DNA from: Dysgonomonas hofstadii
GTDB taxonomy: Bacteria > Bacteroidota > Bacteroidia > Bacteroidales > Dysgonomonadaceae
Direction of reading: 5' to 3'
DNA length: 64,000 nucleotides
NCBI RefSeq assembly: GCF_014196915.1
Contig: NZ_JACIEP010000010.1
Location: 1 to 64,000, forward strand
Part shown: piece after piece, positions 44,484 through 55,557 of the stretch
Numbering within the stretch: the stretch's first letter is position 1
Layout of the letters: each line of letters starts with the position of its first letter
Program-made: the position numbers and the translations under genes
The notes under the pieces: generated by a model
Database searches by the model: none
Told to the model about the DNA's origin: nothing
What the model saw: the letters and a program-made list of their open reading frames with translations, nothing else

Positions 44484-44516
44484 AAAACAGGTACGAATAA
44501 GTTCCGTACCTGTTTT
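44484..44516 (-). terminator. terminator after DUF1080 gene
   Basis: AAAACAGGTACG (44484-44495) and its complement (44505-44516) form a 12-bp stem with T runs on the minus strand, between the DUF1080 and GH43 genes. Confidence 0.8.
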
Positions 44517-44537
44517 ATATTATCATATTTCAGATTA

Positions 44538-45887
44538 TTATTTCAGTTCTTTGATTTTTACATTCTTGAACCATACCTCATCTCCATGATCCTGTAAAAG
44601 GATATATCCCTCAGCAGCATTGCCAAAGTTAGGCCAGTCGTGGTATTTACTGTAAGCTACCAGTGCATTCCACATTGCATTATTACGATCATATTCCAAT
44701 AATTTCACACCATTGAGCCAGTGTTCTACATGATTACCTTTTACAATAACCATTGCTGTATTGAACTCTTTCTTTTTGAATGGTTTGTTATCCGGCGCAG
44801 GAATAAGGTCATAGAGCGCTCCCAGTTTGCGGTTTCCTTTTACTCCCAGTTTGGCATCAGGGTGTTTTTCGTCGTCCAGAATCTGGAATTCGCAACCGAT
44901 GGAAGATCCTGCTCCTTTATTCAATTCTGTGTCAACAAAATACTTAACACCACTGTTTGCACCTTCGGTTATCTTGAAGTCTACTTTGAGCATAAAGTTC
45001 TTATACTTGCGGGTAGTAACAATGTCGCCACCGTTGGTAGATTCTCCTCCATCGCTTTTCATTACTTTCAAAAGACCGTTATCGACAACCCAGCCCTTGG
45101 TAGGGAAAGTTGTGAGTTTACCGCCTCTCCAGCCGTTTGTTGTTTTGCCGTCCCACAGCAAAGCCCAGCCGTCTTTGGCCTCCAGTGGCGAGATGGTGTT
45201 CACTATGCAGTTTACCTGAGGTGCATCGTTCGTTTCGGGAGTTTTATATTTTTCTACATCTGTTGTGCAGATACGTATATCTTTCCAGCTAACGGTTTTC
45301 CCTTCCAGTTTTTTATCCCATATGGCGTGTACCTGCAAGGCTATGAAACCGCTTAATGTCATATCATCCCATATATTGGCACATGCGATACCGTTTACCC
45401 ATGTGCGGATGGTGTTGCCAATGGCTTCTATGCGGGCTTTGTTCCATTCATTGTTTTTGAATGCAGATTGAGCCGGAGGGTTAACTGTCATAGGATAGAG
45501 CCAGTTGCGGCGCGCTTCGTCATATATACCCCCTGTCCATGCCCGTTGCGACGGGTCTATTTCAAACTGGTAACCATGTACACGCCCGTTCTGATAGTCT
45601 TTAAGACTAAGGCTGCGGAACTGTACACCCGAATTGAGTCCGTCGTCTACTTTAAAATCGAATTCGAGAATAAAATCGCCATAGTTTTTTTCTGTTGCCA
45701 GAAATGAGTTGGGTGTATCCATTTTTGAGGTGCCGACAATGGCGCCATCAACAATTTTATATTCGGCTTTGCCATTGAGTTTCTTCCATCCTTTCAGGTT
45801 CTTTCCGTTAAACAGGGGTTGCCATTCCTGTGCTGATATGGCAGCAGTAAACAACAGAAGGGCTGCCAGTAATATATTTTTTTTCAT
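44538..45887 (-). CDS. two-domain DUF1080 (3-keto-glycoside hydrolase-type) protein, exported
   Basis: A 449-residue protein: signal peptide 1-19 (ISAQ), then two DUF1080 beta-sandwich domains, about 20-210 ([18 protein letters not shown]) and about 245-449 ([31 protein letters not shown]). DUF1080 members include 3-keto-disaccharide hydrolases that cleave sugars after C3 oxidation. The Gfo/Idh/MocA gene lies directly upstream (its stop overlaps a possible longer start), fitting oxidation then cleavage. ATG at 45887 gives the signal peptide. Confidence 0.88.
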   Translation of the reverse strand: MKKNILLAALLLFTAAISAQEWQPLFNGKNLKGWKKLNGKAEYKIVDGAIVGTSKMDTPNSFLATEKNYGDFILEFDFKVDDGLNSGVQFRSLSLKDYQNGRVHGYQFEIDPSQRAWTGGIYDEARRNWLYPMTVNPPAQSAFKNNEWNKARIEAIGNTIRTWVNGIACANIWDDMTLSGFIALQVHAIWDKKLEGKTVSWKDIRICTTDVEKYKTPETNDAPQVNCIVNTISPLEAKDGWALLWDGKTTNGWRGGKLTTFPTKGWVVDNGLLKVMKSDGGESTNGGDIVTTRKYKNFMLKVDFKITEGANSGVKYFVDTELNKGAGSSIGCEFQILDDEKHPDAKLGVKGNRKLGALYDLIPAPDNKPFKKKEFNTAMVIVKGNHVEHWLNGVKLLEYDRNNAMWNALVAYSKYHDWPNFGNAAEGYILLQDHGDEVWFKNVKIKELK

Positions 45888-45930
45888 TTTTTTCTTGACT
45901 TCTTTTACTATTATTTTTTTAATCAGTATT

Positions 45931-47349
45931 TTACACAATATAAAAATCTTCCCATCCTTTGCGTGGCGGTATTCCGGTCAGCATGGCATTGGCAAACTTA
46001 TCATTGGTGATCTGATTGGTGCGGCTGTCGAAATACAATTTGCGATTGAGTCTTTGTGCCATAACGCCTAATGAGAATACCTGGCTGAGCGGCCCGTGTA
46101 TTTCGAACGGAGAACGGGTTTTCTCTAGTCCCTGACAAGCCAGCAGGAAGTTTTCGAAATGGTTTGACGGGCTTTTCGGTACCTCCGGCAGTTTCGACTG
46201 CATTTCCTTCGCTTTGGCCTCCGGTATGATGGAGAGGGTACTGCCATGAGAAGCACCTTTAAATATCAGGTCTTTACCATAAATGATCTTGCCCGGATTG
46301 ATCTTTTGTTTTACGATCTCTCCTACACTCGATGCCGGAATATTGGCGTCCATTGCCGATTCGCCGTAACCATCAGGTAGTGGGGGAACATTGTTCACTC
46401 CGTCGTACCAAGTTACATCACAGGCCGGCATTTCTCCTCTCGGTCCGAAACGGAACAGGATAGTAGAATCTGTAGGGAAGAAATAATCGTTATGTCCGGT
46501 CAGTTTCACCGGATTTACTTCGTAAGGCAGACCCAGGTCAAGAAATTCATGTACTGTGTCGAGTATATGTGCTCCCCAGTCTCCGAGCGCTCCCATACCG
46601 AAATCGTACCAGCTACGCCATTCGCCGTAGTGATATTTTTCGTTATATTCATGATATGGAGCAGCACAATGCCAGTTGAACCAGTCTAAAGTGGAAGGTA
46701 TAGGTTGAGCTTCGGGATATTTGTAGATATTCACATCCCAGCCATGCCAGCGGCGCGGATTGTTCATGTGTGCTGTAACAGCTGTCACATCTTTTATTAT
46801 GCCTGCATCCTGCCATGCTTTGAACTGGAAGTAATTGGCTTCGGAATGTCCCTGGTTACCTACCTGTGTCACCACATTCGGATATTTACGGGCAGCTTTC
46901 ATCATCAGTTCGGCTTCGAGGAAAGTACGCGCCATCGGTTTCTCTACGTATACATGCTTTCCGTAGGCCATAGCCATCATACAGATAGGAAAATGGGAAA
47001 AATCGGGAGTTGCCACTGTAACGGCGTCAATCTCATTTTTCATCTTGTCGAACATCTCCCTGAAGTCCTTAAACTGTTTGGCCTTAGGGTACATGCCTAT
47101 TACTTTTTGTGTGTGTTTAGCTCCCATATCTATATCGCACAGGGCAACTACATTCACCATTTTTGTTTTGGCAAAATCGTTGATGATCTGTTCTCCCCGG
47201 TTACCGATGCCGATATAGGCAATGTTTACTTTTTTTGCTGCGCCTGCCACCCTGTTGTAGCTTCCGGCGGGCATTGCATTAACTCCACTAACGGCCATGC
47301 CTGCTGAAGCTAATGCTGCTGTTTTTAAAAAATTTCTTCGCGTTACCAT
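45931..47349 (-). CDS. Tat-exported Gfo/Idh/MocA oxidoreductase
   Basis: A 472-residue NAD(P)-dependent sugar oxidoreductase. N-terminus [17 protein letters not shown] is a twin-arginine signal (Arg4-Arg5), the NAD-binding [15 protein letters not shown] is near 40-54, the EKP motif [11 protein letters not shown] near 133-143 and the Gfo/Idh C-terminal domain beyond 200. It probably oxidises a hexose or glycoside at C3 in the periplasm, first step of the 3-keto route completed by the DUF1080 protein. The operon promoter and a palindromic operator are at 47446-47473. Confidence 0.92.
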   Translation of the reverse strand: MVTRRNFLKTAALASAGMAVSGVNAMPAGSYNRVAGAAKKVNIAYIGIGNRGEQIINDFAKTKMVNVVALCDIDMGAKHTQKVIGMYPKAKQFKDFREMFDKMKNEIDAVTVATPDFSHFPICMMAMAYGKHVYVEKPMARTFLEAELMMKAARKYPNVVTQVGNQGHSEANYFQFKAWQDAGIIKDVTAVTAHMNNPRRWHGWDVNIYKYPEAQPIPSTLDWFNWHCAAPYHEYNEKYHYGEWRSWYDFGMGALGDWGAHILDTVHEFLDLGLPYEVNPVKLTGHNDYFFPTDSTILFRFGPRGEMPACDVTWYDGVNNVPPLPDGYGESAMDANIPASSVGEIVKQKINPGKIIYGKDLIFKGASHGSTLSIIPEAKAKEMQSKLPEVPKSPSNHFENFLLACQGLEKTRSPFEIHGPLSQVFSLGVMAQRLNRKLYFDSRTNQITNDKFANAMLTGIPPRKGWEDFYIV

Positions 47350-47445
47350 GATTTTTATTTCGATTGAAAATTAGATTTCTGCTTTAACATATAAAATTTA
47401 TCGGGCTTTTACTCTTTTGTTAAGATCATTGGTCTTTATTTGTTA

Positions 47446-47473
47446 TGTGTGCGCACACACGATTGCAAAGATA
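47446..47473 (-). promoter_or_regulatory. promoter with perfect palindromic operator
   Basis: Minus-strand -7 box TATCTTTG (47466-47473) is followed by a 14-bp perfect palindrome TGTGTGCGCACACA (47446-47459), which would lie over the transcription start. This is a classic place for a repressor dimer site. Regulator unknown; no cognate repressor gene is adjacent. Confidence 0.7.
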
Positions 47474-47660
47474 CAAAAATCTTCACTTTTATGGCTATTG
47501 TTTCTTATAAGACATTGGTGTATTTATATGTTATAAAACATATCAGGTTTGTAGTAATATATGGTTCAAAAAATAATTCCGAATGATGTGCCGGATTACC
47601 TGTTAAAAAATATTTCATTACCTTTATTTATATAAAATGATAATGTCAGAGTTCTTTTTT

Positions 47661-47668
47661 TAAATTTG
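47661..47668 (+). promoter_or_regulatory. -7 box for TPR-AraC gene
   Basis: TAAATTTG matches TAnnTTTG and lies 29 bp before the ATG at 47698. It rejects the upstream TTG at 47686 as the more distant of the two. Confidence 0.5.
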
Positions 47669-47697
47669 TAATCTGATTAAATTGTTTGGTTTATTTT

Positions 47698-49485
47698 ATG
47701 CGTAATCTCTTTGTCTCAAGATATGTCTTTCTAATTGCCCTGATTTTATCATGCAGTTTCACTAATGTTTTTCCCCAACAAAGAAAAGCAGTAAAGGAAG
47801 TGATTGCAAATTTAAAGACAGACCTAAGCAAAGATATTACAGATATACAATCACTAAGGAAGATCAGCGAATTATTGATTAACAGTGGTGATTATACCCA
47901 GACTATATATTATGCGCATATACTGGACAGCATAGCCCGGATTGCTAATGATGAAGCTGGCCGGATGTATGCTTATATATACCTTGGCCAGGCAATGATG
48001 ATGAATGGGGAAGAACTGGAATCTAAGCATTATATGGATAAATCGCTGAAGCTGGCAATGGAATTATCTAATGATTCGGCGCTGGCATCGGTGTACAACG
48101 GCTTGGGATTATATGCATCTAATGTGGAGATGGATTATTACCGGTCTATTAATTATTTCTTTCAGGGTATAGAAGCTGCAAAACGAAGTTCCCATGAACG
48201 GCTGTATTCTATACTGCTTTGTAATATATCCGGAATATACTATTTGAAAGGTGATACCGAAGGCCTTAAATATGCGTTGGAATGTTATAATCTGGGACAT
48301 GAAAAAGGCGATGCCTACCTTATTTATTGCGGCTCTACCAATTCGGCCTATATGTTCTTTTTATTGGGAGATTACGATGAAGCGCTGAAGTATATTAAGG
48401 AAGCAGAATTTATCACCGAAAAAAATAATTTCCACGACAAAACGAATTTATACAACTTATATGGAAATATATTATTCAAGTCGGGTGATAATAAGGCCGC
48501 AATAGAAGCTTATAACAAGGCTTTGGAATTTAAAGACCAATCCCAGATTTCTTCCATAGCCAGTACATACCTTGGTATGTCCAAAGTTTTTATACAACAA
48601 AAGCAATATAAGGAGTCTGTCCGGTTACTGCAGCAAGGGCTGGATATTTCTTTAAAAAACAAAAATACGATTCATGTCCCCGAATTATATGAATATATAT
48701 CCATCTCTTATGAACTGGATAACGATTACAACAATGCATTGAAGTATTATAAGATATTCCAATCTTTCTCGGATAGTATATATAATGCGGATAAAGAGCG
48801 TACCCTGAGCGAATTGAGGATAAAATATGATACTGAAAAACAAGAGAATGAGATAAAACAGGGTAAATTGGTTTTATTGCAAAAAGAAAAAAAGTTTCAG
48901 TTACTCCTTTTTGCTTTCATTCTAATCTTTCTTGTATTGGGAGGAACGTATATCTCATATTATAAGAAGAATAAATTATACCTTCAAATAGTAAAGCGAA
49001 ATCAGGAAGCAATAAAAAGGGAAGCGGATCTGAGGGAACAGATTGATGAGTTCAAAAATAAAGTAGAAAAAGAGCCTGTTGCTGAAAAGTATTCCGTATC
49101 GTCGATGACAGAAGAAAAAGAAATAAAGCTATACGAGGAACTCTCAAACCTCATGCGCAATGAGCGCATATATAAACAAAAAGACCTGACTAAAGAAAAG
49201 CTGGCTGCGCTCCTCAATACAAACAGAACATATCTGTCGCAGGTAATAAATAAATATTCCGGTTTGTCATTTACTCATTTCATCAATACCTTTCGCATCG
49301 AAGATGCCGTTCGGGTTCTGTCCGATCCCGGCAACGACATTCCGCTCAAGGCTCTTTCTGCCGATCTTGGATTTAATTCGGCGACTACTTTCTACACCGC
49401 ATTCCAGTCTTCGGTTGGTATGACACCCTCCCTTTACCGGGAAAAAGTGCATCAATTGGAAAAGCAGGAGCGAAAGAAATTGTGA
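47698..49485 (+). CDS. TPR-transmembrane-AraC hybrid regulator
   Basis: A 595-residue protein: signal or membrane anchor (residues 2-20), about seven tetratricopeptide repeats in the periplasmic part (about 40-370), one membrane helix (about 405-424) and a cytoplasmic AraC-type HTH domain at the C-terminus (LAALLNTNRTYLSQVINKYSG, LGFNSATTFYTAFQSSVGMTPSLYR). This architecture, sensing in the periplasm and binding DNA inside, is typical of Bacteroidetes regulators next to SusCD operons. It precedes the SusC gene on the same strand, so it likely controls that locus. Confidence 0.9.
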   Translation: MRNLFVSRYVFLIALILSCSFTNVFPQQRKAVKEVIANLKTDLSKDITDIQSLRKISELLINSGDYTQTIYYAHILDSIARIANDEAGRMYAYIYLGQAMMMNGEELESKHYMDKSLKLAMELSNDSALASVYNGLGLYASNVEMDYYRSINYFFQGIEAAKRSSHERLYSILLCNISGIYYLKGDTEGLKYALECYNLGHEKGDAYLIYCGSTNSAYMFFLLGDYDEALKYIKEAEFITEKNNFHDKTNLYNLYGNILFKSGDNKAAIEAYNKALEFKDQSQISSIASTYLGMSKVFIQQKQYKESVRLLQQGLDISLKNKNTIHVPELYEYISISYELDNDYNNALKYYKIFQSFSDSIYNADKERTLSELRIKYDTEKQENEIKQGKLVLLQKEKKFQLLLFAFILIFLVLGGTYISYYKKNKLYLQIVKRNQEAIKREADLREQIDEFKNKVEKEPVAEKYSVSSMTEEKEIKLYEELSNLMRNERIYKQKDLTKEKLAALLNTNRTYLSQVINKYSGLSFTHFINTFRIEDAVRVLSDPGNDIPLKALSADLGFNSATTFYTAFQSSVGMTPSLYREKVHQLEKQERKKL

Positions 49486-49652
49486 CCGAATGCTTGCTTA
49501 TTGCTGATAGTTGTGTCATTTTATTACTAAAAGTTTTACAAAAACGACAATTGCCAATATTGACGTCGTGTTTTCACTTGCTTTAACAATCATTTTCTTT
49601 TATTTTACCTTCTCTCTTATATTATATATATTATTTGAAATAAAGGTCTAAT

Positions 49653-52600
49653 ATGAAGAAAACCGTAGCTTTTAGTATTCTTATGCTCTTTATCTTGTCA
49701 GGTATAGATAAAGCAGATGCACAAAACAATGCGAAATCTGAATTTACAGTTTCCGGAATCGTTACTGATGAAGATCAACTTCCTGTAATAGGATTAGTTG
49801 TTTCAGTAAAAAGAGATGGAAAAATTGCAGGTGGTACAACAACAGATATTGATGGACATTATTCCGTAAATGTCCGATCTGAATCAGACTCTCTCGTATT
49901 TTCATATTTGGGATATATTACCCAAAGTTATATTGTCGGAGGAAAAAGGCGTTTAAATATTGAAATGCAATCGTCGACAACAGATCTGGACGAAGTCGTT
50001 GTTACAGGTTATCAGACCATATCCCGAGAGCGTGCTACAGGATCTTTTTCCAAAGTTACATCCGCAACGCTTGACAAACAAAGGTTAAGTAACCTCAGTA
50101 CGCTTCTTGAAGGACAGGTAGCCGGTTTCACTGGAGGGTTGCTTAGAGGAACGACATCGATGTATGGTGCAGCGCAGCCTTTATATGTGGTAGATGGGTT
50201 CCCTATCGAAAATGTAAGATATGATGGCTCTACCAGTAGTGCTATAGAAGGTTTGCCTGAACTGAATATGGAGGATATAGAAAGCATTACCGTATTGAAA
50301 GATGCTGCGGCAACATCCATATACGGAGCCAGAGCTGCAAACGGGGTGGTTGTTATCATTACAAAAAAGGCTGCAAAAGGAAAGGTGCAGGTGTCTTTCT
50401 CCAGTACATTTACTTTTTCTCCCTATTCTTACTATAAGGACGGGTTGACCGATTCGGCTGATATGATAGATATTGAAAGGGAATGGGCTGCAAATAACTC
50501 ATCATTGCAGGGAACCGATGCTTCGACTTATGCGCAGCGCATGCTGGATTCAAATATATACCCTACACAGGGAATATCTTCTATTTTGAACTATTATGCA
50601 GGCAAAATGACGGAATCTGAGTTACAGCAAAAATTGAATAATCTTGCTGCTCAGGGTTACAGTTATTATAATGATGTGGAAAAATATGCGAAACGGAATC
50701 CGTTCTATCAACAATATAACTTATCGATAGGAAAGACCACAGATAATAATATGTTTAAAGCCTCCATTACATATCGTGATAATAAACAGGAAAACCGCTA
50801 CACCGGTGATCAGTCGGTGGGTATAAATATCACCAATAACCTGGAAATAACTAAATGGCTGAAACTGGATCTGGGAACTTTCAATTATTATCAGGATCAA
50901 GATACACAATCTTATGACGCTTTATCTCCGGGGTATAAATATATGCCGTATGATGTGCTGAAGAATTCAGATGGCAGCAATTATACATCACTGGCCTCAT
51001 CACGTCTTACTAAAGACAATTATGCCTTAATAGACAGTTACGGCTTATATAATATGGATATAACACCGCTCGATGAATTAGGCAGGAATATAGTGAAGAA
51101 TAAAAGTTTTCAAAACAGAACATATGGTAAACTGGGTATTGAATTCACCGAATGGCTGAATTTCAGCAGTATGTTCCAGTATGAATATGGATCTGACCGT
51201 TATTCTAAGTTGTCGGATAAAAATTCGTATGCGGTGCGGTCGCGAATAAATAATATGGCATCACGGAAAGATAATGCCACCGTATTTAATTTACCGTATG
51301 GAAATATATACAACACCGTCAATTTCTACTCTAAAGCCTATACATCTCGCCAACAACTCAATTTCAATAAAACCTTCGCAGGAAAGCATCAGGTAACAGC
51401 TTTACTCGGAAACGAAGTCCGTGAAAATAAATATGAGTTTTCCAATAATACGTTGTTTAATTATGATCCAGATATATTATCATATACTCTGATCGATGCC
51501 GCAACATTAGCCAAAGGCGTAAGCCCATTCTGGGGAGGAACGTTCTATTCGTCAGATGTTGCTTCAAGGAAGGAGATCACAAACAGATTTGTTTCTTATT
51601 ATGGAAATGCAGCTTACTCTTACGATGACAAATACCTGTTTACAGGAAGTTTGCGCTGGGACAGGTCAAACCTTTGGGGAACGGCTTCTAAATATCAGAA
51701 TAAACCGATCTGGTCAACCGGCCTGGGCTGGAATGTCGATAAGGAATCATTTATGAACATTGCATGGATAGACCGCCTGAAATTGCGTATGTCGTATGGT
51801 ATTGGCGGAAATATAGCTAAAAATAAAGCCCCGTACATGGTCGCCTACTACTCTACAAATGCAAATGTAGGAGGAACGCAAGGGTCTATATCTTCGCGAC
51901 CTAATCCTTCTCTATCGTGGGAAAAAACCACCACCACAAATATAGGTATGGACTTTGCTTTGTTTAAGAACCGGTTAACCGGAACTATCGAGTATTATAA
52001 TAAGTATGGAAAAGATCTGCTTTCCAGTACCATGGGAGTTCCTACCGAAGGGTTTGGTTATTCCACTTATCAGATTAATAATGGAGAGATGAGAAACAGG
52101 GGTGTGGAAATAACCTTGTCGGGAGATATTATCCGCACTAAAGATTTCGCTATAAACTCGACCTTTATTTACGGATATAATAAGAATAAAGTAACGTATG
52201 TAAATGTTGAAGCTCCTGTCTATTATCTCCAGATAGACTATCCTACAGCCTATCCCCGCACAGGAAACCCTTATCAGGCGATATATGCTTACAAATGGGC
52301 CGGACTTAGTGCCGAGGGGCTTCCTCAGGTATACGACGAAAACGGAGATGTTGTATCATCGGTACCTACAAACCTCGATGCTATTGTGTATGCCGGTACT
52401 ACCGTGCCTGTTCATAGTGGCTCATTTAGTAGCTCTATCCGTTACAAAAACTTTGACTTGTCGTTTATGCTGATATATGAAACAGGGCATAAGATGCGAA
52501 ATACATTCCTGCCAACATTAGGTACTTCATATTCCAGCGCGGCTTATTCCTATATAACCAATATAACAGCAACCAATAAAGATATAGTAAACCGTTGGCG

Positions 52601-52916
52601 CAATCCGGGAGACGAAGCTCATACCAATATCCCGCGTATAATTTTTGCAGAAAGCCCTTTCTACAGCAGTGATTTGTATAGTATATATGCCAATGCGGAT
52701 ATAAATGTAATTGATGCAGCCAATCTCAGACTGAGTAATATTTCCCTGTCATACAGTATTCCGGCTCAGATTTGTAAGAAAGCATTCCTGCGAAATGCAC
52801 GTTTGCAGTTCAATATAGAGAACCTGATGACCCTGACAAAAAGCAACGAAGCTAAATACTTGTTGGGAGGATACAACAGCCCTAACTATGTATGGGGATT
52901 ATACTTAAACTTTTAA
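49653..52916 (+). CDS. SusC/RagA-type TonB-linked outer membrane importer
   Basis: A 1087-residue protein: signal peptide 1-23 (ADAQ), N-terminal CarboxypepD_reg-like domain (about 30-107), TonB-dependent receptor plug (about 115-235, with LDEVVVTGYQT and PLYVVDGFPIEN and VLKDAAATSIYGARAANGVVVI) and a beta barrel to the C-terminus. It imports glycans or other large solutes with SusD. Substrate unknown. The next gene is SusD; it starts 21 bp after this stop. Confidence 0.95.
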   Translation: MKKTVAFSILMLFILSGIDKADAQNNAKSEFTVSGIVTDEDQLPVIGLVVSVKRDGKIAGGTTTDIDGHYSVNVRSESDSLVFSYLGYITQSYIVGGKRRLNIEMQSSTTDLDEVVVTGYQTISRERATGSFSKVTSATLDKQRLSNLSTLLEGQVAGFTGGLLRGTTSMYGAAQPLYVVDGFPIENVRYDGSTSSAIEGLPELNMEDIESITVLKDAAATSIYGARAANGVVVIITKKAAKGKVQVSFSSTFTFSPYSYYKDGLTDSADMIDIEREWAANNSSLQGTDASTYAQRMLDSNIYPTQGISSILNYYAGKMTESELQQKLNNLAAQGYSYYNDVEKYAKRNPFYQQYNLSIGKTTDNNMFKASITYRDNKQENRYTGDQSVGINITNNLEITKWLKLDLGTFNYYQDQDTQSYDALSPGYKYMPYDVLKNSDGSNYTSLASSRLTKDNYALIDSYGLYNMDITPLDELGRNIVKNKSFQNRTYGKLGIEFTEWLNFSSMFQYEYGSDRYSKLSDKNSYAVRSRINNMASRKDNATVFNLPYGNIYNTVNFYSKAYTSRQQLNFNKTFAGKHQVTALLGNEVRENKYEFSNNTLFNYDPDILSYTLIDAATLAKGVSPFWGGTFYSSDVASRKEITNRFVSYYGNAAYSYDDKYLFTGSLRWDRSNLWGTASKYQNKPIWSTGLGWNVDKESFMNIAWIDRLKLRMSYGIGGNIAKNKAPYMVAYYSTNANVGGTQGSISSRPNPSLSWEKTTTTNIGMDFALFKNRLTGTIEYYNKYGKDLLSSTMGVPTEGFGYSTYQINNGEMRNRGVEITLSGDIIRTKDFAINSTFIYGYNKNKVTYVNVEAPVYYLQIDYPTAYPRTGNPYQAIYAYKWAGLSAEGLPQVYDENGDVVSSVPTNLDAIVYAGTTVPVHSGSFSSSIRYKNFDLSFMLIYETGHKMRNTFLPTLGTSYSSAAYSYITNITATNKDIVNRWRNPGDEAHTNIPRIIFAESPFYSSDLYSIYANADINVIDAANLRLSNISLSYSIPAQICKKAFLRNARLQFNIENLMTLTKSNEAKYLLGGYNSPNYVWGLYLNF

Positions 52917-52937
52917 ATAATTAAATACAACTGATAT

Positions 52938-54350
52938 ATGAAAACCAATATATTTCCCGTAAAATTATTACTTGTATTTGTCTTCATTTTGTCGTTTACA
53001 GCATGCAACGACTACCTCGATATTTTGCCAAAGGGTGAAAGGATTCCTACTACCCTGGCCGATTTCGAGGCCTTACTGAGAGATGAATACGGAGTTCACA
53101 GGCTGGATGCATCCAATGCTGTCAACCTGCTGAATGACAGGTATCAGACAATTGCCAATTTGAATTATTATCCTTTAACCAAGGCTAACTATATGTGGGA
53201 TGAAAGCGCAGACCGTATCAACCTGAATAATTCGGACGAAACGATGTATTACGCCAGTTATGCATCCATTTCCACCTGCAATCTTCTCATAGAGCATGCG
53301 CCTACGGCAACTGAAGCTACCGACGCCGAACGTAACGAAGTGATTGCTTATGCGAAAGTATTGCGCGCCATGAATTATTTTTATCTGGTAAACTTCTATG
53401 CCGACACTTATCAGGAAAGCGATGCGTCTGCTAAAAATGCAGTTCCCCTGATAACAAGCGCAGATATTAACGCTCCATACCAGCAACTGACCGTGAAGGG
53501 GATATACGATTTCATTCTGAATGATATGCAGGAAGCTTTACCTTTCCTGAAGGAGGAATCGCCAACACCATTACATCCTAACCTGGGGGCAGCTTATGCA
53601 TTTTATGCCCGCCTTTATCTCCAGATGAGCAATTACACCAAAGCTTTGGAATATGCAAACCTTGCTTTGGCCGAGAATGACCAGCTATATGATTGGACGG
53701 CATACTATGCTGAAAATAAAACACAGATTGAAACGCCTGATTCATATACCACTACGGCTTCACCCACAGGGCATTATTATGTTGAGAATTATTATTTCCG
53801 GCATGGAGCCTCGTCTTATTCTTCTACAGAAAACTCTATTCCTGTCGAACGCAAGGCTCGGTTCGAAGAAGGGGATGCAAAAGCTGCCGCACGCTGGAAA
53901 GTAAGAACCGTAGGAACAGAAACTTATTGCGTAAGCACTACCCGTGGCTTTTTCAACGCAGGAGGTATTACTACCGCAGAGGTATATCTTATTAAGGCGG
54001 AATGTCTTGCCCGCAGCGGAAAGTATGATGAAGCGATGGATGAACTGAATAAAGTACGGGAAACCCGCATCTTGTCTGACCAATATGTGCCGCTTACAGC
54101 ATCCACTGAAGAGCAGGCAATTGAATATATCCGTCGTACAAAGGACAATGAACTGATATTAACCATCATTCCTTTTGCCGATGCGCGCCGGTATAATCTT
54201 GAGACTAAATATGCTCGGACATTAAGCAAAGTGGAGGACGGGCAAACGTTGACATTGTCTCCGTCGTCGCATATGTGGACAATGCCTTTCCCGATGGGGG
54301 CGATTAAAAATCCGGGTAATGGTACAATCACGCAAAATGTAAGTAAATAA
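52938..54350 (+). CDS. SusD/RagB-family surface lipoprotein
   Basis: A 470-residue lipoprotein (lipobox SFTACND at Cys23, with an acidic residue at +2, typical of surface export). SusD fold: DYLDILPKGERIPTTL, VLRAMNYFYLVNFYADTYQ near 135-155, and the TPR-like region LGAAYAFYARLYLQMSNYTKALEYANLAL. It forms the lid on the SusC barrel and captures ligand. Pairs with the SusC protein just upstream. Confidence 0.95.
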   Translation: MKTNIFPVKLLLVFVFILSFTACNDYLDILPKGERIPTTLADFEALLRDEYGVHRLDASNAVNLLNDRYQTIANLNYYPLTKANYMWDESADRINLNNSDETMYYASYASISTCNLLIEHAPTATEATDAERNEVIAYAKVLRAMNYFYLVNFYADTYQESDASAKNAVPLITSADINAPYQQLTVKGIYDFILNDMQEALPFLKEESPTPLHPNLGAAYAFYARLYLQMSNYTKALEYANLALAENDQLYDWTAYYAENKTQIETPDSYTTTASPTGHYYVENYYFRHGASSYSSTENSIPVERKARFEEGDAKAAARWKVRTVGTETYCVSTTRGFFNAGGITTAEVYLIKAECLARSGKYDEAMDELNKVRETRILSDQYVPLTASTEEQAIEYIRRTKDNELILTIIPFADARRYNLETKYARTLSKVEDGQTLTLSPSSHMWTMPFPMGAIKNPGNGTITQNVSK

Positions 54351-54367
54351 TAATAAAAAACACAACC

Positions 54368-55543
54368 ATGAAAATTTTAGAAAAACTATCAGTTTTATTT
54401 GTGGCAGGAACAATAATGATTTCCTGCACAGAACAACCGGCTACATCGTACACAATTGAAGGAAATCTGCAAGGCATTCCCGAAGGAGCTAAAGTAGAAT
54501 TGATTCCCGGAGCTACCCATAAGGATGAAAAACCAGTGGCGGAAACGATTGTGAAAGATGGCAAATTTACTTTTACGGGCGTGGCCGATGAACCCCGGAT
54601 GTTTTATATCCATGTGGCTGAAAGCCGTGGCCTGGCTAAACTTATGGTTGAGAACGGAAAAATCGGTTTGACAGGAGATGTAAAAAAAAGTGAACAAGGC
54701 GATAACGTTACTTATAATTTCGACAATATCGTGGTAACAGGCAGTAAGTCGCATGACTTGTATACACAAAAAATAGCTCCGCGCAAAATGCTGGATTCTT
54801 TGTATACAGCCTACCATGATAATAATAAGGAAATATCGGAAGCCATCGGTCAGGCGCGTATGGCTAAAAACCAGGTTCTGCTAGATTCATTGAATCAAAC
54901 TGATGCCGCCAAGAAATTTGCTGCGGACGAAAAGAATTTCTTCGAAACCGTGGAAAAGACAATGAAAGGAATTATCATGGATAATAAGGATTCGTGGTGG
55001 GGGCCAATGTTAATGATGGACGTTATGTCTTATTTTACACCTGAGCAAAATCCATGGTATGAAGAATTTTCGCAGGAAGCGAAAGACAGTTATTATGGTA
55101 AGATCGTAAAAGAAGAGTTATTCCCTGAAGGTTTTGTCGGAAAAGCTCTCCCTGCGTTTACCCTTGTCGGCAAAGACAATAAAGAAACTACGGTGGCTGA
55201 AGTAAGTAACGGTAAGAAATATACACTTATCGATTTTTGGGCATCATGGTGTGCTCCGTGCCGCAAAGAAATACCTAACCTGAAAAAACTATATGAAAAA
55301 TATTCATCGAAAGGATTTGAGATCATCAGCATTTCGATAGATAAAAAAGAAGCAGACTGGGAAAAAGCCCTTAATGAAGAAAAACTGGTGTGGCCTAACT
55401 ATCTGGATAGCAAAGGAGCTAGTGATGCCCTTAATGTAAAAGCCATTCCGGCAATGTTCTTAATAGATGATAAAGGTATTATTGTTGCAGAGAAAATAAG
55501 AGGCGAAGAACTGGAGAATAAACTTGCAGAGTTGTTTAAGTAA
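54368..55543 (+). CDS. TlpA-like thiol:disulfide lipoprotein with DUF4369-like domain
   Basis: A 391-residue lipoprotein (Cys20 after IMIS). Residues 25-130 look like DUF4369 (TIEGNLQGIPEGAKVELIPG), a linker follows, and 255-391 is a thioredoxin fold with WASWCAPCRK (Cys295 and Cys298) and a cis-Pro near 363 (VKAIPAMF). It likely reduces or isomerises disulfides in the periplasm, with DsbD as electron donor. Starts 17 bp after SusD. Confidence 0.9.
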   Translation: MKILEKLSVLFVAGTIMISCTEQPATSYTIEGNLQGIPEGAKVELIPGATHKDEKPVAETIVKDGKFTFTGVADEPRMFYIHVAESRGLAKLMVENGKIGLTGDVKKSEQGDNVTYNFDNIVVTGSKSHDLYTQKIAPRKMLDSLYTAYHDNNKEISEAIGQARMAKNQVLLDSLNQTDAAKKFAADEKNFFETVEKTMKGIIMDNKDSWWGPMLMMDVMSYFTPEQNPWYEEFSQEAKDSYYGKIVKEELFPEGFVGKALPAFTLVGKDNKETTVAEVSNGKKYTLIDFWASWCAPCRKEIPNLKKLYEKYSSKGFEIISISIDKKEADWEKALNEEKLVWPNYLDSKGASDALNVKAIPAMFLIDDKGIIVAEKIRGEELENKLAELFK

Positions 55544-55557
55544 ACGATAAGTAGCCT

